64,000 nt of DNA, taken from Streptomyces sp. SCSIO 30461. Lineage in GTDB: Bacteria > Actinomycetota > Actinomycetes > Streptomycetales > Streptomycetaceae. The stretch spans positions 3,836,001 to 3,900,000 of the forward strand of contig NZ_CP146101.1 of NCBI RefSeq assembly GCF_037023745.1. Direction: 5' to 3'. Below, one piece after another: positions 55,862-61,884 of the stretch (position 1 is the stretch's first letter; every line of letters starts with the position of its first letter). The notes under the pieces are model-generated. The model was given only the letters and a program-made list of their open reading frames with translations. It had not been told where the DNA came from and ran no database searches. The translations under genes were made by a program, and so were the position numbers.

Positions 55862-56887
55862 TCAGACGGCGCCGGTGGTCCTGAGCAGGTGCCAAACCGC
55901 GGGCAGCCGTACCCCGTTTTGGAAGGCGATGTACTCCGGCTCGATCACGTGCGGAGCCCACTTGAGCTTGAACGCCTCCTGTGTCCGTGCCGGGTAGACC
56001 AGCCGCCCGTGCTCCGTCACCAGCCGAAGTGCCCGCGCCAGGCCCCGGCTCGCGGACGCCGACTCGTGCCGGTCCTCAAGGCCGGCGCAGGGGGTCAGCC
56101 CGAGATGCAGCCAACCCGCACCTTCTTCCTGGAAGCGGGTCAAAGCAGTCAGGTTGATCAGCTCCACGGTCCCGACCGGAGCCCCCGGCGACCGGCGGGT
56201 CAGGTCGTACAGCCATCCCGGCCTGCTCCCCCACACGGGGGAGTATGTGATGTAGCCGACCGTCCGGCCCCGGTGCCGGGCAAGGAACGTGCGGCGCAGC
56301 GAAGCGCCGGGACCGCCGCGCTCGCCGATCAGGAACTGGAGCTCCTTGACATGGCGGCCCTTTGCCCGCAGCCATTCGCCGTCGATTGCGTCGAGCTCAC
56401 CCTGTTCGCCCAGGGCGCCGGGGTCCGTCTCCACGACGGTCACCCCGTCGCGGCGGGCCCGGTTGACGTTCTGCCGGATCTTCGCCAGTGGCTTGCCCCG
56501 CAGGCTGAACCGGCCGAGATCGATCCCATACGTGCTGCCCATCTGGTTCACGGCGAAGCCGCGCTCCTCGTACAGCGGTACATCCTGGCGGTGCAGTTGT
56601 ACCGCCGTGAGCAGTGGTTTGTGAAACCGCCCGGCAGGCAACTGGAAGAGGAACTCGTCCAGAAGGCGCCCGCGGCTTTCCGGGGCTGTGAAGGGCCCGG
56701 CGAACTGCACCACTTGGTGTCGCCCCGGCCGATAGGCGATCAGGCCGGGCACGCGAGGACACATGTACCAGCTGGTGGTGCGATTGAGGGCGAGGTATCC
56801 GCTGGGGTGGTCGCTGTAGTGACGCAGAGCTCTGACCGCGTGGTCCGCGTCGGGCCCCGCCGGGAGGGAGAGGGAGGCCACTGTCAT
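55862..56887 (-). CDS. DUF2156 / MprF-type aminoacyl-tRNA-dependent transferase, VlmA-like candidate
   Basis: 341 residues with the tandem GNAT fold of the lysylphosphatidylglycerol synthetase C-terminal domain (DUF2156): TSWYMCPRVPGLIAYRPGRH, YEERGFAVNQMGSTYGIDLG, SLRGKPLAKIRQNVNRARRD, FLARHRGRTVGYITYSPVWG and VGTVELINLTALTRFQEEGA. Free-standing soluble members transfer an amino acid from aminoacyl-tRNA. VlmA of the valanimycin pathway moves serine from seryl-tRNA onto an alkylhydroxylamine. No membrane domain is present, which fits that role rather than lipid modification. The start overlaps the membrane-protein stop (ATGA). Confidence 0.82.
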   Translation of the reverse strand: MTVASLSLPAGPDADHAVRALRHYSDHPSGYLALNRTTSWYMCPRVPGLIAYRPGRHQVVQFAGPFTAPESRGRLLDEFLFQLPAGRFHKPLLTAVQLHRQDVPLYEERGFAVNQMGSTYGIDLGRFSLRGKPLAKIRQNVNRARRDGVTVVETDPGALGEQGELDAIDGEWLRAKGRHVKELQFLIGERGGPGASLRRTFLARHRGRTVGYITYSPVWGSRPGWLYDLTRRSPGAPVGTVELINLTALTRFQEEGAGWLHLGLTPCAGLEDRHESASASRGLARALRLVTEHGRLVYPARTQEAFKLKWAPHVIEPEYIAFQNGVRLPAVWHLLRTTGAV

Positions 56888-57384
56888 ATGTGCTCCCGTG
56901 TCAGGTGGCGGACTGTCGCATCAGCTTCGGCTCCTGACGCCGGGGTCGTGGACAACCTCGCCTCCAGTTCAGTGAAGGCAGGGTGGGCGTGAGGTTCGAA
57001 CGGCACGGAGAACGGCTTCAGGAAGTTCCCCAGCAGACCCCGGTCCCCACACAGGTGGAGTGGTACGGCGAGCAGCGCCCACTCCCAGCCGAAGGACCAG
57101 GCCCACAGGCCCACGACCGTGCCGGCGGTGAGCCAGCTGTGCATCGTGTTGTAGAGGACGTAGTACACGTGCGGGACAGGGCCGCCCCTGGCCCGGCGAT
57201 GCGCCAGGGCACCCGGAAGGTATCCGATCAGGTCGATGTATGCGAACAGGCCGACGGCCACGGGCCAGCGCACCTCGTCCCAGTGCGCGATCAGCAGCCA
57301 GGCGCTGATGAACAGTCCCGCGAGGTACTCGGCGCGCAGCAGCCAGTACGTGGTGCGGGACTCGAAGCGGTTGGCGGCGTCCAC
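56884..57384 (-). CDS. Small integral membrane protein, VlmO-like candidate
   Basis: 166 residues with about four helices: YLAGLFISAWLLIAHW, WPVAVGLFAYIDLIGYLPGA, and a long segment around SWLTAGTVVGLWAWSFGWEW that continues ALLAVPLHLCGDRGLLGNF. Conserved-looking polar residues lie in or next to helices (YIDLIGYLPG, HVYYVLYNTMHSW, HLCGDRG). The GTG start at 57384 shares one base with the stop of the SRPBCC gene. In azoxy pathways a membrane protein (VlmO) works with VlmA and VlmB in forming the N-N bond. The placement between a DUF2156 transferase and an SRPBCC gene suggests the same here, but the match is by context. Confidence 0.7.
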   Translation of the reverse strand: MDAANRFESRTTYWLLRAEYLAGLFISAWLLIAHWDEVRWPVAVGLFAYIDLIGYLPGALAHRRARGGPVPHVYYVLYNTMHSWLTAGTVVGLWAWSFGWEWALLAVPLHLCGDRGLLGNFLKPFSVPFEPHAHPAFTELEARLSTTPASGAEADATVRHLTREHI

Positions 57385-57833
57385 TACCCGGCCTCCCCGC
57401 CGAGGAGGGTCGCCAGGATGGTCGCGATGGTCTCGCGCAGCACCCGCTCGGCCACCGGGTCGATGATCCCGGACAGGCTTGGCAGGCCGAAATCGAACTT
57501 GGCCTGGAAGCGGACCAGGCACCCGGCCCCGTCCGGGCCCTCAGGGACGACGGCCCACTGTCCGTCGAACGACTCGAAGTCGCCCGAGGTCTGCCGGAAG
57601 GAGATGGCCATGGCGGCGTCGTCGAAGACGTCCTCCTCCGACCAGGCGAGTACGCCGTTGCGGAAGTCCACCTCCCAGTCGCTGACGACCGCGCCGGTCT
57701 CGTCCGCCGGGTGGACCGCCACCTTGCGCACGATGTCGACCAGCTCGGGATAGCGGCCGAAGTCGCGCACCAGCCCGTACGCGGTCCGTGCGTCGACGGC
57801 GGCGCTGTGGTGTTCCAGTTCTACCGATCGCAT
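57384..57833 (-). CDS. SRPBCC (START/polyketide cyclase-like) protein
   Basis: 149 residues of the COQ10/polyketide-cyclase group of the SRPBCC fold: VELEHHSAAVDARTAYGLVR, DFGRYPELVDIV, SDWEVDFRNGVLAWSEED, SFDGQWAVVPEG, then a long C-terminal helix (IDPVAERVLRETIATILATL). These proteins bind hydrophobic intermediates. Some are cyclases, others simply chaperone lipid-like molecules to membrane enzymes. It lies one base after the aminotransferase stop and directly before the membrane protein, so delivery of a lipophilic intermediate is a reasonable guess. Confidence 0.82.
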   Translation of the reverse strand: MRSVELEHHSAAVDARTAYGLVRDFGRYPELVDIVRKVAVHPADETGAVVSDWEVDFRNGVLAWSEEDVFDDAAMAISFRQTSGDFESFDGQWAVVPEGPDGAGCLVRFQAKFDFGLPSLSGIIDPVAERVLRETIATILATLLGGEAG

Positions 57834-57834
57834 C

Positions 57835-59133
57835 TCAGCTGCTCCTTGTGGTGTCGGTGGTCGGCGGGAAGCGGTCGCCGAGTACGCGGGCGGCCTCCCG
57901 GACCGCCTCGGACAGCTCGTCGACCTCCGCGCCAGTGAGCACCGCGGGCGGAGTGAAGCGCACGACCGCGTGCGCGTTCAGCGAGTGGTTGACGATGATG
58001 TGCCGTTCGAGCAGCTCCAGCAGGAACTCCCCGGCCGTGCCCGCGTCGTGGAACTCCACTCCGATGAGCAGCCCCACTCCCCGGACCTCGCGGACCAGAT
58101 GCCCGCAGTGCTCGGTCAGGGCCCCGCGAAGCCGGCCGAGGAGCGTGTCGCCCAGCTCCGCAGCACGCGCGGTCAGTCCCTCGTCCCGGATCACGTCGAT
58201 CGCCGCCTCCGCGGCGGCCATGGCGACCGGGGCTGCCGAGAACGTCGAGGTGTGGATGAACGGATCACGGTCGAAGACGGCGAAGGCCTTCTCCGTGGCG
58301 ATCGCCGCCGCCACCGGGATTACCCCGCCGCTGAGCGACTTGCCGGCCAGCAGGATGTCGGGCGCGACGGCCTCGCGGTCCGCCCCCCACCATGCCCCGA
58401 GCCGACCCATCCCGGTCTGGATCTCGTCGAGCACAAACAGCGCCCCGGTCCGCCGGCAGAGGTCCGCCACCTCCTTGAGGTAGCCGTCCGGCGGGATGAT
58501 GACGCCCGCCTCGCCCTGCACCGGCTCCAGGATCACCACGGCGTCCGAGCCGTCCGCCCCGATCCGCGCGGCCAGCGCCGCCGGGTCGCCGTACGGAACG
58601 TGGGAGACCAGCGGCAGCAGGGGCAGGAACGGATCCTGGTACAGCGGCTTCCCGGTGGCCGACAGCGCGCCGAGGGTCTTGCCGTGGTAGCCGCCATGCG
58701 TCGCGATCACGCGGCGGTGACCGAGGCTGCGGGCCATCTTCAGCGCCGTCTCCACCGCCTCGGCGCCCGAGCCGGTGAAGTGCACCCGCTCGAGACCCGC
58801 CGGGCAGACCGCCGCCAGGGCCGCCGCGGCTCTGGCGGCGGACGGCTCCAGCAGCAGCCGTGTGGCCAGCGGCAGCGTACGGATCTGCCGCTCGACCGCG
58901 GCGACCACTCGGGGGTGGCAGGCACCAGTGAGGAAGACCCCGTACCCGCCGGCGTTGAGGAAGTCGCCGCCGTCGGCCGTGCGGACCCGGGATCCGGACG
59001 CGGACACCTCGACGTGCCCGCCGAACATCTCGCCGAGCTTGCCGCGGCCCCGGCTCAGGTGCGCCTTGTACCCGGCGGCCACGGCCTGGCCCACGGTGTG
59101 CGGGGCGGCCGGGGCCGCCTGCAGGCCGCTCAC
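57835..59133 (-). CDS. Class III PLP-dependent aminotransferase
   Basis: 432 residues of the ornithine/acetylornithine aminotransferase superfamily: FLNAGGYGVFLTGACHPRVV, VHFTGSGAEAVETALKMARS, THGGYHGKTLGALSATG, AVVILEPVQGEAGVIIPPDG and VLDEIQTGMGRLGAWWG. The PLP lysine is Lys265 in LLAGKSLSGG. Such enzymes commonly interconvert omega-amines and aldehydes, so in this cluster it may aminate an aldehyde from the aldehyde-dehydrogenase-fold partner. The start overlaps the acyl-CoA dehydrogenase stop by four bases. Confidence 0.92.
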   Translation of the reverse strand: MSGLQAAPAAPHTVGQAVAAGYKAHLSRGRGKLGEMFGGHVEVSASGSRVRTADGGDFLNAGGYGVFLTGACHPRVVAAVERQIRTLPLATRLLLEPSAARAAAALAAVCPAGLERVHFTGSGAEAVETALKMARSLGHRRVIATHGGYHGKTLGALSATGKPLYQDPFLPLLPLVSHVPYGDPAALAARIGADGSDAVVILEPVQGEAGVIIPPDGYLKEVADLCRRTGALFVLDEIQTGMGRLGAWWGADREAVAPDILLAGKSLSGGVIPVAAAIATEKAFAVFDRDPFIHTSTFSAAPVAMAAAEAAIDVIRDEGLTARAAELGDTLLGRLRGALTEHCGHLVREVRGVGLLIGVEFHDAGTAGEFLLELLERHIIVNHSLNAHAVVRFTPPAVLTGAEVDELSEAVREAARVLGDRFPPTTDTTRSS

Positions 59134-60272
59134 CGGACCCGCAGGGGGGCGCCGTCGCAGTGGTCGAGCAGCGCCTGCGCGGAGGCCGTTCGGGACGGCG
59201 GGTGGAAGGCCAGCGCCCGGCTGACGGCCAGCAAGCTCCCGATATCGGGCGAGGAGGCGAACGCCAGCCCGCCGAGCACCTCCGCCGCCCGGTCCGCGAC
59301 GTCCACCAGCAGGTCCTGAACGGCGTACCGCGCGGTGAGGGAAGCGGCCAGTTCGTCGTTTCCCACCGGGCCCTCGTCGACCTGGCGCGCGATGTTCTCG
59401 GCCAGGCCCGCGGCCGCCTCCAGGCCGGTGACGAGGGCGGCCCGGTCGGTAGCGCCGCCGCGGCCACCGGCCACCGCCGCCTCCGCGAGCCGGGCCACGG
59501 CCCCGGTGTATGCGGAGGTCACAAGGAGCTCGAACCAGACGAACCCCACCGTCTGCAGCGTGTCGAGACCCGACCCCAGCTCCACCTGGGGCCGCAGCAT
59601 CAGCTCCTGCGGGACATGGACGTCCTCAAGGTGCACCTCGTCGCTCTCCGCACCGGCGAGGAAGGGGGCGCCCCAGAACGGCTTGCGGGTGATGCCGGGC
59701 GACTGGGCCGGCACCAGCGCCACCCCCAGCTCGCTGCCGCCCTGCCCGTCGGCGGCAGGCAGCGTCATCCCCGCGGTCAGCAGGTCCATGGAGTGGGTCA
59801 GACTGCACGGCTTCTTAACGCCGTTGACGAGGTAGCCGTCCGTCACGGGCACCGCCGTGACGGACGAGTCGAGGATGTCGGCGCCGGTACGGCCCTCGGC
59901 GAAGCCGGAGGCCACGAGCAGCCGGTCGCGGGCGATGGCCTCGATCAGCATCCACTCCAGGCCGCCCGCGTCCTCCGAGGCGACCAGGGCGACCAGACTG
60001 GCCACCGAGAAGTTGTGCATCGCGGCCGCGACCCCGAGCGAGGGCGAGATCGCTCCCAGCGCCCGCCCGACCCGCACGGCGTCCAGAGCGCTCGCGCCCC
60101 CGCCTCCGTACGTGCCCGGAATGAGCAGTCCCGGTCCGCCGCTGCGGCGGAAGGCCGCGAGGCCGGGACCGCCCGGTGCCTCCAGCGTCGCCAGGGGAAC
60201 TCCTTCGAGCTCCCCCGCGAGACCCGGGAGGTACTTCTCGCACGCAGCGCGTGCGTGGTACATCGCGCGCAT
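59130..60272 (-). CDS. Acyl-CoA dehydrogenase-family flavoprotein
   Basis: 380 residues: N-terminal helical domain (VRVGRALGAISPSLGVAAAM), middle beta-domain (ASGFAEGRTGADILDSSVTA, YLVNGVKKPCSLTHSMDLLT) and C-terminal four-helix part (LAENIARQVDEGPVGNDELA, ADRAAEVLGGLAFASSPDIG). The start at 60272 shares an A with the preceding stop (TGATG). I cannot place the catalytic base with confidence, so it could be a dehydrogenase on a carrier-bound or CoA-bound chain, or one of the flavin N-hydroxylases that share this fold. The latter would suit an N-N bond pathway, which needs an N-hydroxylase not otherwise seen in the window. Confidence 0.85.
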   Translation of the reverse strand: MRAMYHARAACEKYLPGLAGELEGVPLATLEAPGGPGLAAFRRSGGPGLLIPGTYGGGGASALDAVRVGRALGAISPSLGVAAAMHNFSVASLVALVASEDAGGLEWMLIEAIARDRLLVASGFAEGRTGADILDSSVTAVPVTDGYLVNGVKKPCSLTHSMDLLTAGMTLPAADGQGGSELGVALVPAQSPGITRKPFWGAPFLAGAESDEVHLEDVHVPQELMLRPQVELGSGLDTLQTVGFVWFELLVTSAYTGAVARLAEAAVAGGRGGATDRAALVTGLEAAAGLAENIARQVDEGPVGNDELAASLTARYAVQDLLVDVADRAAEVLGGLAFASSPDIGSLLAVSRALAFHPPSRTASAQALLDHCDGAPLRVR

Positions 60273-61879
60273 CAGGCCGATGCCTCCTTCATGAGGTCCG
60301 CGAAAACAGCGTCGGTGGGGCGCACACCCTGGGCCACACTCACGCCCTGGAGGTGGGAGGTGCGCAGCATCGGGTAGTTGGCCTCGCCGCCCGGGCCGCC
60401 GGTGAGGCCCGTACCGCCGTGGGTGGGCAGGACCGGCAGGAACCCGATGTGCGAGTCGTTCACCTTGAGGAGCCCGCCGCTGCGTACGCCGGCCACGAAC
60501 TGGTCGATCACCCGCGGGCTGCCGGCCCACAGCGAGTTGCGCAGCCCGTACTCGTTGGAGTTGACGAAATTCACCACCGACTCCAGGAGCCCCTGCGTCT
60601 CCTCGGGCGCCGGTACGACGACCGGCAGCAGGGGGAAGAAGGTCTCGTGGCGTACAGCGTCCAGGTCCCTTGCCCCCTTGAGGCCGTCGACCCGGATGAC
60701 GGTGGGTTCGAGGAACAGCCCGCCCACCGCGTCCGGTTCGCTCTCAACGTCCAGCCTGCGTCCGCCGCAGACCAGCTCCGCGCCGCCCTCAAGGGCCTGG
60801 TCGAGCACGGCCTTGAACAGATCGGTGCGCAGCACCGGGGACAGCAGCGTCCCCGGCTCCTCCGGGTAGCCCGGACGGATCGCGGCGGACCGCTCGGCCA
60901 GCTTCGCCAGCAGCGTGTCCGCGACAGCCGGGTGCACCACCGCCACGTTGGGCACCATGCAGATCTGCCCGGAGCCGTAGAACGCCTCGGTGAGCGCCTC
61001 GGCGGCCAGGTCGAGGTCCGCGTCGTCCCAGACCACGCAGATGTCGTTGCCCGCGAGTTCGAGGACCGGCTTCTTGCCCGCGGCCACGCAGCGGGCGCCG
61101 AAGTCGATGCCCTGCCGGCTGCCGCCGAAGTACATGACGTCGTCGACGAGCGGGCTCTCCAGCCACGCCCGCATGGTGGTGGGTGCATCAGAGCAGAGCA
61201 CCGAGAGCGCCGCGGCGGGGGCGCCGACGGCTTCCAGGGCCGGCGCGATGAGTTCCCGCAGGATATGCATCACGCCCAACGGCGCACTGCGCGGAGCCCG
61301 GACCACCAGCGCGTTCCCCGCCGCTAGAGCCCACACCCCAAGCAGTACGTTCGCGATCGTCGCGTTCTGCGGCGGGTTCAGGCAGACCACTCCGTCGGCG
61401 ACCCGGCGCACCGTCAGCTCCCGCTGCTCGGTGCTGACCCGGAGCTCCATCTGGGAAGCCAGGAATGCCCTTGTCGGAGCGGAGGTGTTGGCGAGGATAC
61501 CGGCGGCCTCCCAACGGGCCAGCACCGACGGGTGGCCCTCCGAGATCATCAGGTCGACGATCTCGTCGTGCTTCTCGCGCGCCAGGTCGTGGAAGACCTC
61601 GACCAGCCGCATCCGGGTCGCGAGCGGGGCGGCCGACCACTCGGCGGCCGCCCGCGCGGCCGACTGCAACGCGGCCTCCACCTCGTGCTCGTCGGCCACC
61701 GCGCAGCGCCCGATCACCTCCGGCGGCGCGTCCTCGGGTGCCATCGCCCCTTTCTCCAGGCCACGCTTGGTCCTGACGGACCCGAAGAAGTCACGCAGCA
61801 TGGCGGAGGCGCGCACGGTGTACACCCACTTGGTGCCCGGCCGGTCCTGCCCGTCCACATAGGAGCCATAACTCAGCAT
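60272..61879 (-). CDS. Aldehyde dehydrogenase-superfamily enzyme
   Basis: 535 residues with the NAD(P)-dependent aldehyde dehydrogenase fold: VCLNPPQNATIANVLLGVWA, NALVVRAPRSAPLGVMHILR, LELAGNDICVVWDDADLDLA (Glu274) and GSGQICMVPNVAVVHP (catalytic Cys307). The N-terminal ~60 residues (VDGQDRPGTKWVYTVRASAM ...) are longer than usual. Members can run as aldehyde oxidisers or, as acyl-thioester reductases, release aldehydes. With an aminotransferase two genes on, thioester-to-aldehyde reduction followed by amination is an attractive inference. It starts five bases after the PKS stop. Confidence 0.88.
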   Translation of the reverse strand: MLSYGSYVDGQDRPGTKWVYTVRASAMLRDFFGSVRTKRGLEKGAMAPEDAPPEVIGRCAVADEHEVEAALQSAARAAAEWSAAPLATRMRLVEVFHDLAREKHDEIVDLMISEGHPSVLARWEAAGILANTSAPTRAFLASQMELRVSTEQRELTVRRVADGVVCLNPPQNATIANVLLGVWALAAGNALVVRAPRSAPLGVMHILRELIAPALEAVGAPAAALSVLCSDAPTTMRAWLESPLVDDVMYFGGSRQGIDFGARCVAAGKKPVLELAGNDICVVWDDADLDLAAEALTEAFYGSGQICMVPNVAVVHPAVADTLLAKLAERSAAIRPGYPEEPGTLLSPVLRTDLFKAVLDQALEGGAELVCGGRRLDVESEPDAVGGLFLEPTVIRVDGLKGARDLDAVRHETFFPLLPVVVPAPEETQGLLESVVNFVNSNEYGLRNSLWAGSPRVIDQFVAGVRSGGLLKVNDSHIGFLPVLPTHGGTGLTGGPGGEANYPMLRTSHLQGVSVAQGVRPTDAVFADLMKEASA

Positions 61880-61884
61880 CGCGG

